A stretch of DNA of 6,240 nt from Alphaproteobacteria bacterium (GTDB taxonomy: Bacteria > Pseudomonadota > Alphaproteobacteria > Puniceispirillales > Puniceispirillaceae): positions 1-6,240 of the forward strand of contig JAACDT010000020.1 in NCBI GenBank assembly GCA_009936885.1, read 5' to 3'. Below the pieces are notes generated by a model. It saw only the letters and a program-made list of their open reading frames with translations. It was not told where the DNA came from and searched no databases. Positions 1 to 4,990 of the stretch are shown piece by piece. Positions within the stretch are counted from its first letter, which is position 1, and every line of letters starts with the position of its first letter. Both the position numbers and the translations under genes were made by a program.

Positions 1-473
1 ACGATGACCTTCTGGTTATGGAGATTAGTGGTGCATTTAGAGGTTATGCAGGTCAGGTTTTGCGTTCGATGTCGATGCGACAAAACCCTGCCAGCTGGGT
101 ATCTGAGTTTCACGATGTCGCAGACAGCGCATTTAGTGCTATTGCCTCAGTGCTAAGACCAGGTTGTTCTATGTCTGAAATTTTGGATGCAGCAAGCATT
201 ATCGAAGAGAATGGCTTTACCACCTGTGATGATTTAATTCACGGTTTTGGCGGTGGGTATCTGCCACCTATCTTGGGTTCTAATTCTCGTCCAGCTGGCC
301 CTATACCTGATATCAATTTAGCACCCAATATGGCAATAGTCGTACAACCCAACATAACTGATGGCTCTGGCATGCGAGGTGTTCAAACAGGTGCCCTGTT
401 TATAATAACAGAAGGAGGTGCTGAATGCCTTCAGCACTCACCAATTGGTTTGATGACTGCAAAATCTGCGTGA
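1..473 (+). CDS. M24-fold (creatinase/aminopeptidase P-like) protein, C-terminal part, 5' end outside window
   Basis: The reading frame is open from the left edge (first whole codon at 3), so the N-terminus lies outside the window and the ATG at 18 is internal. About 156 residues of a pita-bread (M24) catalytic domain are visible. The order of motifs fits the fold: EISGAFRGY-Q-LR at 21-65 (where peptidases have D..GY..D..RT), HGFGGG at 240-257 (the HGxG histidine), VVQPN near 339-353 and GVQTG near 378-392, followed by an ITEGG strand. In metal-dependent M24 enzymes the ligands are D, D, H, E, E. Here they read Glu (21-23), Gln (54-56), His (240-242), Gln (345-347) and Gln (384-386). Such loss is known in non-peptidase members such as creatinase and ectoine hydrolase, so this is probably a non-metallopeptidase hydrolase or related enzyme. 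Substrate unknown. It converges with the minus-strand dehydrogenase gene. Family call is firm, function is not. Confidence 0.8.
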   Translation, partial: DDLLVMEISGAFRGYAGQVLRSMSMRQNPASWVSEFHDVADSAFSAIASVLRPGCSMSEILDAASIIEENGFTTCDDLIHGFGGGYLPPILGSNSRPAGPIPDINLAPNMAIVVQPNITDGSGMRGVQTGALFIITEGGAECLQHSPIGLMTAKSA

Positions 474-478
474 AAAGA

Positions 479-497
479 CGAGGCAGAATCTGCCTCG
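479..497 (-). terminator. Hairpin terminator between convergent genes
   Basis: CGAGGCAGA (479-487) and TCTGCCTCG (489-497) are perfect inverted repeats. Allowing a five-base loop leaves a GC-rich 7-bp stem. Read on the minus strand, the stem is followed by TCTTTTC, a short U-rich tail, as expected for a rho-independent terminator of the dehydrogenase gene that ends at 523. On the plus strand the tail (CCTCACATATTAC) is poor in U, so termination of the M24 gene ending at 473 would be weaker, though the same stem may serve both. Confidence 0.65.
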
Positions 498-522
498 CCT
501 CACATATTACATTTAAGTATTC

Positions 523-1476
523 TTAAACTTCTAATCCAGTTTTTACTTCGACATTTTCAGGCTCTAACTTTAACCCTGCTTGCAAAGCAACTGTCTCAAT
601 AAGAGCACTAAAGTCAGCAGCTAGATACGCTTCTGGGTCATCTTTAAGACTTGCAGAACCAAAATGCGTTTGAAGTGACTCTCTGGTTGCTGCTGTTACT
701 GGCATGCTAACGCCCAATTCCCTTGCCGCCTGCAACCCCAAATCCATATCCTTGCGAAGAAGTGGTGGTGTAAACGTTGTTGTCCAATCAAGATTAACAA
801 GTGCTGGCGTTTTGTACTGACTAAAAATAGACCCCATTACCGAATTATTGATGAATTCAAGGAATGAATGCCGTGGAACTCCTGCTGCCTGCGCGAGAAT
901 TGTGATTTCAGCTAAATTCTGAATGTAGACGCCAAGAAGCACATTATGAGCAATTTTACAAAAACGAGATAATTCTCCCTCACCTACATAAGAAACACCG
1001 CGCATTGCATAACATTCAATGATTTCTCTAACTTTATCGAAAGTATCTTTGCTACCCGACGCAACCGCAGATAATTTGCCTGCTTTTACACATTTCCCGT
1101 TTCCCGAAACGGGAGAGGCAAGGAATTCAGAACCTCTATCTGTAACTGTCTTTCTAAACTCGGCTGACTCTGGTGCACTAATAGAAGAACACTCAACCAA
1201 AATTTTTGGCGTTCCCTCGCCAGACATTACACCGACATCGCCAAAATAAACCTGCCTCAAATCTTTTCCTGTAGACACCATGGTAAAAAGAGCATCAACA
1301 TTTGCCAAATCAGAAGGCGCATCTACCAGAGAAGCACCTGCTTTAACCAAAGCATCTGCCTTAGACTTAGTTCGGTTCCATATTTTGACTTTATAGCCAG
1401 CCTTTATGATCTTCTCAACCATAGGGGCGCCCATTCGGCCTAGCCCTATCCAACCAATTACCATATCTTTGCTCAT
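523..1476 (-). CDS. NAD(P)-dependent beta-hydroxyacid dehydrogenase (3-hydroxyisobutyrate dehydrogenase family)
   Basis: This 317-residue protein is a cytosolic reductase/dehydrogenase that interconverts a beta-hydroxyacid and its semialdehyde with NAD(P). An N-terminal Rossmann fold carries GLGRMG (residues 11-16). WNRT (33-36) follows beta-2, where an Arg often favours NADP. The substrate loop SPVSGNGK (121-128) corresponds to the family DxPVSGG, with Asn for the last Gly. Lys174 in SRFCKIAHN is the expected catalytic lysine, and RKDMDLGL (241-248) is the conserved KDxxLA helix of the C-terminal domain. The family is usually about 290-300 residues. I chose the ATG at 1474-1476 because AAAGGA lies seven bases upstream and the GLGRMG loop then starts near residue 11. 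An in-frame ATG at 1560 would add 28 Lys/Tyr-rich residues with no family match and would start upstream of the proposed promoter -10. Substrate is undetermined: 3-hydroxyisobutyrate, tartronate semialdehyde, succinate semialdehyde or sulfolactaldehyde are possible. Confidence 0.88.
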   Translation of the reverse strand: MSKDMVIGWIGLGRMGAPMVEKIIKAGYKVKIWNRTKSKADALVKAGASLVDAPSDLANVDALFTMVSTGKDLRQVYFGDVGVMSGEGTPKILVECSSISAPESAEFRKTVTDRGSEFLASPVSGNGKCVKAGKLSAVASGSKDTFDKVREIIECYAMRGVSYVGEGELSRFCKIAHNVLLGVYIQNLAEITILAQAAGVPRHSFLEFINNSVMGSIFSQYKTPALVNLDWTTTFTPPLLRKDMDLGLQAARELGVSMPVTAATRESLQTHFGSASLKDDPEAYLAADFSALIETVALQAGLKLEPENVEVKTGLEV

Positions 1477-1525
1477 TAAATATTCCTTTCTGTTTGGTTT
1501 TTTCTTGTTTTTTGAGGTTTTTATA

Positions 1526-1540
1526 AATTGATATTCAATT
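1526..1540. promoter_or_regulatory. Perfect dyad AATTGATATTCAATT, candidate operator
   Basis: AATTGA, a TAT centre and TCAATT form a perfect 15-bp dyad upstream of the minus-strand dehydrogenase. It would lie at the transcription start predicted from the minus-strand TTGAGA/TATAGA hexamers just upstream, a classic position for a repressor site. The core TGATATTCAA recurs at 2173-2182 upstream of the OsmC gene. Protein binding is inference. Confidence 0.35.
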
Positions 1541-1567
1541 CTATATTCTTCGTATTGCACATCTCAA
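1540..1567 (-). promoter_or_regulatory. Candidate sigma-70 promoter of the beta-hydroxyacid dehydrogenase gene
   Basis: On the minus strand, TTGAGA (1567-1562) matches the -35 consensus at 5 of 6 bases. A TATAGA -10 (1545-1540) follows after 16 bp. Transcription would start near 1533 and leave a leader of about 57 bases with an A-rich stretch before the ribosome-binding site. The 126-bp gap from the OsmC gene makes a separate promoter reasonable, but read-through from OsmC is also possible. Confidence 0.3.
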
Positions 1568-1602
1568 CGCAACAGTTCAAAATATAAAATACTTGTTTTT
1601 AT

Positions 1603-2082
1603 TTAAACCCTGATCCACTGGCAAGTTATATCCACACCTGCATTCTGAATAAGATTATAAACGGGACATCTCAGCTCTGTTTCTTTTACTACCTCTTCGA
1701 GACGCTCTACTGCTTCTTGAGTTTCAACCTGAATTTCAACGCGCACAATCTTAAAATGTTGAGTTACCCCGCGCATTCCAAGTCTGCCTCTTATATCGAT
1801 TTTATATTCCGCCGAAAAAGATAATTTTTTATACTCAAAACCCATTTCAGCTGCTGTTCTGTTAAAGGTAACAGATTCGCAAGCACATAAAGCTGACAAA
1901 ACGCCTTGTAATGGAGAAGGTCCCTCGCCAGTTCCGCCATGTGCAACCGGCTCATCGAAGACTAGCGTTCCATATTCACCACAATCAGCCATCGTTTTTT
2001 GTGTTGCGAAATTCTCAGCTGTCACCATTTTAGTTCTGATGATAGGTTCACTCATATTCTGTTCTGTTACGTTTGTCGCCAT
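1603..2082 (-). CDS. OsmC/Ohr family protein (thiol-dependent peroxidase-like)
   Basis: This 159-residue cytosolic protein has the OsmC fold. Family members typically reduce organic peroxides through two redox cysteines, although many OsmC-like proteins have no proven substrate. Motifs seen: GEGPSPLQGVLSALCAC (52-68), matching the family GxxPxELLLAALxxC with Cys68 as the expected reactive cysteine; RCPVYNLI (138-145), matching the second-Cys motif with Cys139; and a beta-strand-rich N-terminus. Cys66 beside Cys68 gives an unusual C-A-C pair, and Cys34 and Cys154 are additional. The ATG at 2080-2082 is preferred because a purine-rich AAGGGGGGGGG stands just before it. An in-frame ATG at 2053-2055 lacks a good Shine-Dalgarno sequence but cannot be excluded, since the first nine residues are not conserved. 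It lies upstream of, and in the same direction as, the dehydrogenase gene. Whether it takes part in the same pathway or in general stress defence is unclear. Confidence 0.85.
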   Translation of the reverse strand: MATNVTEQNMSEPIIRTKMVTAENFATQKTMADCGEYGTLVFDEPVAHGGTGEGPSPLQGVLSALCACESVTFNRTAAEMGFEYKKLSFSAEYKIDIRGRLGMRGVTQHFKIVRVEIQVETQEAVERLEEVVKETELRCPVYNLIQNAGVDITCQWIRV

Positions 2083-2085
2083 TTA

Positions 2086-2094
2086 CCCCCCCCC
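2086..2094 (-). repeat. Homopolymer G9 tract (minus strand) within the OsmC ribosome-binding site
   Basis: Nine consecutive C on the plus strand (G on the coding strand) end three bases before the ATG of the OsmC gene and appear to form its Shine-Dalgarno element (AAGGGGGGGGGTAA-ATG). A long G run in such an AT-rich region stands out. It is the kind of tract whose length can vary by replication slippage, and it is also a frequent place for sequencing length errors. Confidence 0.6.
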
Positions 2095-2143
2095 TTGCCT
2101 ATTTTCAATCTTCAAATAAATACATATTTTTCACTAGATTGCA

Positions 2144-2157
2144 TTTTTTATAAAAAA
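2144..2157. repeat. A/T-only 14-bp perfect palindrome
   Basis: Six T, then AT, then six A form a self-complementary 14-mer about 60 bp upstream of the OsmC start. It may act as a flexible or bent element or UP-like sequence for the OsmC promoter, but in DNA this AT-rich it may be incidental. Confidence 0.3.
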
Positions 2158-2172
2158 CAATACTCTATTTAA

Positions 2173-2182
2173 TGATATTCAA
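2173..2182. promoter_or_regulatory. Second copy of TGATATTCAA upstream of the OsmC gene
   Basis: The 10-mer TGATATTCAA is identical to the core of the dyad at 1526-1540. It keeps the TTGA/TCAA half-site symmetry only partly (ATGA-TAT-TCAA). Both copies lie upstream of a minus-strand gene, which suggests a shared binding site. AT-rich composition makes a chance match possible. Confidence 0.25.
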
Positions 2183-2290
2183 CATTCATTTCCTGATATA
2201 AGACATTTTAAATTTTATATGAAGCAAAGCGATGATGTTTCTTGCTACGCTACACATGCAACTGACGGTAAGGGTCGCAAAAAAAGTAAC

Positions 2291-2325
2291 CTAATGTCAA
2301 TTATATTACAATAATTTAACATTAG
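2291..2325. repeat. Imperfect inverted repeat in the divergent region
   Basis: CTAATGT (2291-2297) and ACATTAG (2319-2325) are exact inverted arms. The inner bases (CAATTAT and ATAATTTA) extend the pairing with one mismatch and one bulge around a short loop near 2305-2310. There is no T-run after it on the plus strand, so an operator or structured leader is likelier than a terminator. Confidence 0.35.
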
Positions 2326-2348
2326 TCCATATGACGGTATTACTAAAT

Positions 2349-2372
2349 GTAAGCAACAGCTGAATAGCTTAC
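2349..2372. repeat. Inverted repeat GTAAGC/GCTTAC
   Basis: Perfect 6-bp arms at 2349-2354 and 2367-2372 flank a 12-base spacer that itself contains the palindrome CAGCTG. This may be an operator of a dimeric regulator. It lies about 160 bp upstream of the proposed rightward promoter. Confidence 0.3.
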
Positions 2373-2433
2373 TCTATTTTTCGATAGTAAATTAATGAAA
2401 TTAGTTAAAAGATTAAGCTTTAATTCATCAACA

Positions 2434-2491
2434 GCCAGAAAAACATCAGATTTAGATATTTTTGACCTTAAACATTTATGCTTTTTCTGGC
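2434..2491. repeat. 10-bp inverted repeat GCCAGAAAAA/TTTTTCTGGC with 38-bp spacer
   Basis: GCCAGAAAAA (2434-2443) and TTTTTCTGGC (2482-2491) are exact inverse copies. The spacing is too long for a typical terminator, although the right arm with its flanking T could act in a stem. The repeat ends about 40 bp upstream of the -35 of the rightward promoter, a position used by activators binding two half-sites or by looping regulators. Function is inferred. Confidence 0.4.
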
Positions 2492-2529
2492 ATTTTGAAA
2501 TATGAGTTTTTTATTGATTAAGAGCTTGT

Positions 2530-2559
2530 TTGAGATAATAGTTAATTTATAGATATAAA
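2530..2559 (+). promoter_or_regulatory. Candidate sigma-70 promoter of the M24/2-oxo acid dehydrogenase operon
   Basis: TTGAGA (2530-2535) and TATAAA (2554-2559) each match consensus at five of six positions with an 18-bp spacer. The start site would be near 2566, giving a leader of roughly 43 bases before the ATG at 2609. In AT-rich DNA other -10-like hexamers occur nearby (for example TATAGA at 2548-2553), so the exact promoter is provisional. Confidence 0.4.
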
Positions 2560-2608
2560 CAAATTTTAAAAATAATCGAAGATCATTGACGCAGGACAGG
2601 AAAACGAA

Positions 2609-3907
2609 ATGACAAATGCTTTAAGCCCACGTATTCTTCAGCCAACTGATTCTAACCAAAATTGGAATTGGGACAGGCCTATTCCTGCTCTTGGCCATAC
2701 CTCTGTGGATTTTGAAAGGCGTGTTGATCATGACCGCTTAAGGCGATATCGACTAAGCCGGGCAAAGAACGCACTAAAAAACTCCAATTGTGGCGCTATC
2801 TTAACGTTTGATGTAAATAATATCCGTTACATCACCGGCACTAAAATTGGAGAATGGGAGCGAGACAAAATGTGTCGCTTCGCCTTACTTGCAGGAGATG
2901 ATGAGCCATATGTATGGGATTTTGGCTCTGCTGCGGTACATCACCAATTAAATTGTGACTGGCTTGACCCCGCGCATTGTCTTCCCGGTGTTGTAGGTAT
3001 GAGGGGCACTATTCCTCCGGCATTTGGTTTAATGAAATATTACGCTGAAGAAATCGCCTCTTTAATAAAAAAAGCAGGCGTTGCTGATATGCCTGTTGGA
3101 GTTGATTATGCCGAAACAGCAATGTTTTTTGCGCTTCAGGAAGCTGGCTTAAATGTAGTAGATGGTCAACAAATCATGCTTGAAGCACGCGAAATCAAAA
3201 ATGTGGATGAAATTCAACTTTTAAACCAAGCTGCCAGCATGGTAGATGGTGTTTATCATATGATTTGGGAGGAATTAAAACCTGGTGTTCGTGAAAATGA
3301 TATAGTCGCACTTGCCAATAAAATGCTTTATGAAATGGGCTCTGATGATGTCGAAGCAATTAACGCAATCGCTGGCGAGAGATGCAGTCCGCATCCGCAT
3401 AACTTTACTGATAGATATTTTCGTCCAGGCGACCAAGCTTTCTTTGATATTCTTCAAAGCTATCAGGGATATCGCACCTGTTACTATCGAACATTTAATA
3501 TTGGATTTTCAACACCTTCACAAAATGATGCTTATGTCAAAGCGCGCGACTGGCTGAATGCAGCAATCGCAGAAATCAAACCAGGTGTTGGAACTGATAA
3601 AGTTGCAAGCGTATGGCCAAAGGCAGAAGAATATGGATTTCCAAGCGAGTTAGCTGCATTTGGATTACAATTTGGTCATGGTCTTGGGCTTGCGTTGCAT
3701 GAAAGACCTATTATCTCGCGAGCTGTCAGTCTTGAAAATCCGATGGAAATCAAAACAGGTATGGTGTTTGCTCTTGAGACATATTGCCCTGCAACAGACG
3801 GGATTTCAGCTGCAAGAATTGAAGAGGAAGTAGTTGTTACTGACAAAGGATGTCAAGTAATAAGCTTGTTCCCTGCCGAAGATCTGCCAATTGCCAACAG
3901 GTACTAA
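2609..3907 (+). CDS. M24 (Xaa-Pro peptidase/creatinase/DddP-like) family protein with Asp-to-Cys metal-site substitution
   Basis: A complete 432-residue cytosolic pita-bread protein. The N-terminal creatinase-like domain (about 30-200) includes CGAILTFDVNNIRYITG (61-77), and the C-terminal M24 catalytic domain spans about 205-425. In the catalytic domain, HPHN (262-265) is the outer histidine region and Asp280 starts D-x6-GY-x5-RT (280-295), the metal-binding strand pair. The second Asp expected at position +11 is Cys291 (GYRTCYYRT). His357 lies in GHGLGL, His364-Glu365 in LHERP, Glu390 in VFALE and Glu405 in ARIEE. Four of the five classic ligands are thus kept. N-terminal similarity in style to DMSP lyase DddP exists, but DddP keeps this second Asp, so I do not assign dddP. 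The start is supported by AGGA seven bases upstream. It is the first gene of the rightward operon and is followed after 71 bp by E1 alpha. A hydrolase or lyase making a substrate for that complex is plausible but unproven. Confidence 0.85.
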   Translation: MTNALSPRILQPTDSNQNWNWDRPIPALGHTSVDFERRVDHDRLRRYRLSRAKNALKNSNCGAILTFDVNNIRYITGTKIGEWERDKMCRFALLAGDDEPYVWDFGSAAVHHQLNCDWLDPAHCLPGVVGMRGTIPPAFGLMKYYAEEIASLIKKAGVADMPVGVDYAETAMFFALQEAGLNVVDGQQIMLEAREIKNVDEIQLLNQAASMVDGVYHMIWEELKPGVRENDIVALANKMLYEMGSDDVEAINAIAGERCSPHPHNFTDRYFRPGDQAFFDILQSYQGYRTCYYRTFNIGFSTPSQNDAYVKARDWLNAAIAEIKPGVGTDKVASVWPKAEEYGFPSELAAFGLQFGHGLGLALHERPIISRAVSLENPMEIKTGMVFALETYCPATDGISAARIEEEVVVTDKGCQVISLFPAEDLPIANRY

Positions 3908-3937
3908 CTTCCAGAACATCATAGGGACGTCAAATCG

Positions 3938-3947
3938 TATCGCGATA
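3938..3947. repeat. Palindrome TATCGCGATA between the M24 and E1 alpha genes
   Basis: A perfect 10-bp palindrome sits within the 71-bp gap. ACATCAT (3916-3922) and ATGATGT (3948-3954) form a second inverted pair around it. There is no T-tract after either, so neither looks like a terminator. A weak structure affecting translation or mRNA stability inside the operon is possible. Confidence 0.25.
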
Positions 3948-3978
3948 ATGATGTGCGGATAATAATTAGCGAGAAACC

Positions 3979-4689
3979 ATGACAGATAAAAAAGATAATA
4001 GAGAAAGCTACCTGCGGATGTTCAAGCAGATGGTTAGAATACGTGCATTTGAAGAACAAGCAAATCAGCTTTATCTATCTGCTAAAATGCCTGGACTTAC
4101 TCATATGTATGTTGGACAAGAAGCTGTTGCAGTTGGTATTTGTGAAGCACTAACGCCTAATGATAAAATCACCTCTACCCATAGAGGACATGGTCATTGT
4201 GTTGCCAAAGGAGCAGATTTCAAACAGATGTTTTGCGAACTTCTTGGCAAGGAGGAAGGATATTGCCGCGGCAAGGGTGGCTCGATGCATATCGCTGATC
4301 AAGCAAATGGAAATTTAGGGGCAAATGCGATTGTGGGAGGTTCTGCTGGAATTGCAACAGGCGCTGCATTATCAGCTAAACATTTAGGGTCTAACGAAGT
4401 GTCTGTGTGCTTTTTTGGAGATGGTGCACTTGGTCAAGGCATTTTATATGAGACCATGAATATGGCTGCTTTATGGAAATTACCAGTAATATACGCTTGT
4501 GAAAATAATCTATATGGCGAATACACCAAGGTTGAAGAAATGGCAGCTGGGGATCTTATGGCGCGTGCAAAAGGATTTGGAATTGATAGCTTTGAAGTAG
4601 ATGGACAGGATGTTCTGGCTGTAAACAGCCTAACCCAAGAGCTTGTTGATCGTGCAAGAAAAGGTTATGGTCCCTTTTTGTTCTGCTAA
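3979..4689 (+). CDS. 2-oxo acid/acetoin dehydrogenase E1 component, alpha subunit, N-terminal part (frameshifted gene)
   Basis: E1 alpha binds thiamine diphosphate with E1 beta and decarboxylates a 2-oxo acid or cleaves acetoin, then passes the acyl group to the E2 lipoyl arm. The 236 residues read here include THRGHGHCVAKG (67-78), GKGGSMH (98-104) and the ThDP/Mg motif GDG (147-149) with 26 residues before NN (176-177). Overall style is closest to acetoin dehydrogenase AcoA and the pyruvate dehydrogenase E1 alpha type. The frame ends early at a TAA (4687-4689) after GPFLFC, where the family continues with a TYRYYGHH segment. That segment follows directly in the -1 frame from 4677. Inserting one T in the T5 run at 4675-4679 would give a continuous 326-residue protein of normal length (3979-4958). 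The start at ATG 3979 has only a weak GAGA Shine-Dalgarno, but the N-terminus fits the family. The lesion may be a sequencing error, a recent mutation or, less likely, a recoding site. Confidence 0.85.
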   Translation: MTDKKDNRESYLRMFKQMVRIRAFEEQANQLYLSAKMPGLTHMYVGQEAVAVGICEALTPNDKITSTHRGHGHCVAKGADFKQMFCELLGKEEGYCRGKGGSMHIADQANGNLGANAIVGGSAGIATGAALSAKHLGSNEVSVCFFGDGALGQGILYETMNMAALWKLPVIYACENNLYGEYTKVEEMAAGDLMARAKGFGIDSFEVDGQDVLAVNSLTQELVDRARKGYGPFLFC

Positions 4690-4958
4690 ACACCTATAGA
4701 TATTATGGTCATCATGTAGGCGATATAAATCGTGAATATTATCGAAGCAAAGAGGAAGAAATGTTATGGCGAAAGGACCGAGACCCCATCACAAACTTCA
4801 CCCAGCTATTGGTAGAAAAAAAGATTTCAACAACAGAAGAATTGAAATCAATTGAACGTGAAATAGAAACAGAAGCTGAAGAAGCGGTTAATTACGCTCT
4901 TGATGCTGCATGGCCTGACTCATCTGAAGTTGATATGCATGTCTTTGCTTCAAATTGA
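4677..4958 (+). CDS. E1 component alpha subunit, C-terminal part (continuation in the -1 frame)
   Basis: Read from 4677 in the frame one base back, this segment gives 93 residues that complete E1 alpha. It starts FVLLNTYRYYGHHVGD, where TYRYYGHH is the conserved ThDP-site histidine segment, then has YYRSKEEE and RKDRDPI, the usual E1 alpha C-terminal helices, and a final acidic linker. It has no initiation signal of its own at its beginning. The first ATG in frame (4761) follows AGAGGAAGAA, which resembles a Shine-Dalgarno sequence but is explained by the codons for KEEE, and a protein starting there would lack the GHH segment. It should therefore be treated as the rest of the gene at 3979, not as a separate small gene. 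Its coding quality is intact to the stop, which argues that the frameshift is recent or artefactual. E1 beta follows after 32 bp. Confidence 0.8.
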   Translation, partial: FVLLNTYRYYGHHVGDINREYYRSKEEEMLWRKDRDPITNFTQLLVEKKISTTEELKSIEREIETEAEEAVNYALDAAWPDSSEVDMHVFASN

Positions 4959-4990
4959 AGCTCATTAAATCTAAATTGAGGATGTAAGGA

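Larger units (their letters stand above)
2083..2608. other. 526-bp gene-free divergent control region
   Basis: This stretch separates the minus-strand OsmC gene from the plus-strand M24/dehydrogenase operon. It is strongly AT-rich, has stops in all frames and holds no convincing gene. It contains the OsmC G9 tract, a 14-bp A/T palindrome (2144-2157), a copy of TGATATTCAA (2173-2182), three separated inverted repeats (2291-2325, 2349-2372, 2434-2491), an 8-bp direct repeat TGACGGTA (2263-2270 and 2332-2339) and a likely promoter (2530-2559). A less AT-rich patch at about 2221-2285 has no assignable function. The OsmC promoter must lie here but I could not pick one confidently. No known riboswitch or small RNA was recognised. 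Confidence 0.6.

Noticed and set aside
1019..1249. 76-codon plus-strand frame inside the dehydrogenase gene
   Set aside because: It is antisense to the substrate-binding part of a clear dehydrogenase and has no motif of its own.
1477..1560. Longer N-terminus for the dehydrogenase, starting at 1560
   Set aside because: The extra 28 residues are low-complexity Lys/Tyr-rich, resemble no family member, have no ribosome-binding site, and the ATG at 1476 has AAAGGA at good spacing.
2232..2294. Short plus-strand frame of 20 codons starting ATGATG
   Set aside because: No convincing ribosome-binding site, no recognisable protein and a length expected by chance.
3275..3557. Small frames on both strands inside the M24 gene
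   Set aside because: They lie wholly inside a well-supported gene in other frames and have no family motifs or start signals.
2609..3907. Assignment of the M24 protein as DMSP lyase DddP
   Set aside because: The fold and N-terminal domain are similar, but the metal strand pair lacks the Asp that DddP keeps (Cys291 here) and the spacing follows classic M24 members rather than DddP.
3908..3978. Terminator between the M24 gene and E1 alpha
   Set aside because: The palindrome at 3938-3947 and the ACATCAT/ATGATGT pair are short and no T-run follows, so read-through is more likely.
4675..4689. Programmed -1 ribosomal frameshift in E1 alpha as the primary explanation
   Set aside because: The codons CCC TTT TTG do not allow good re-pairing after a -1 slip, and E1 alpha genes are not known for recoding. 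A missing T is simpler.
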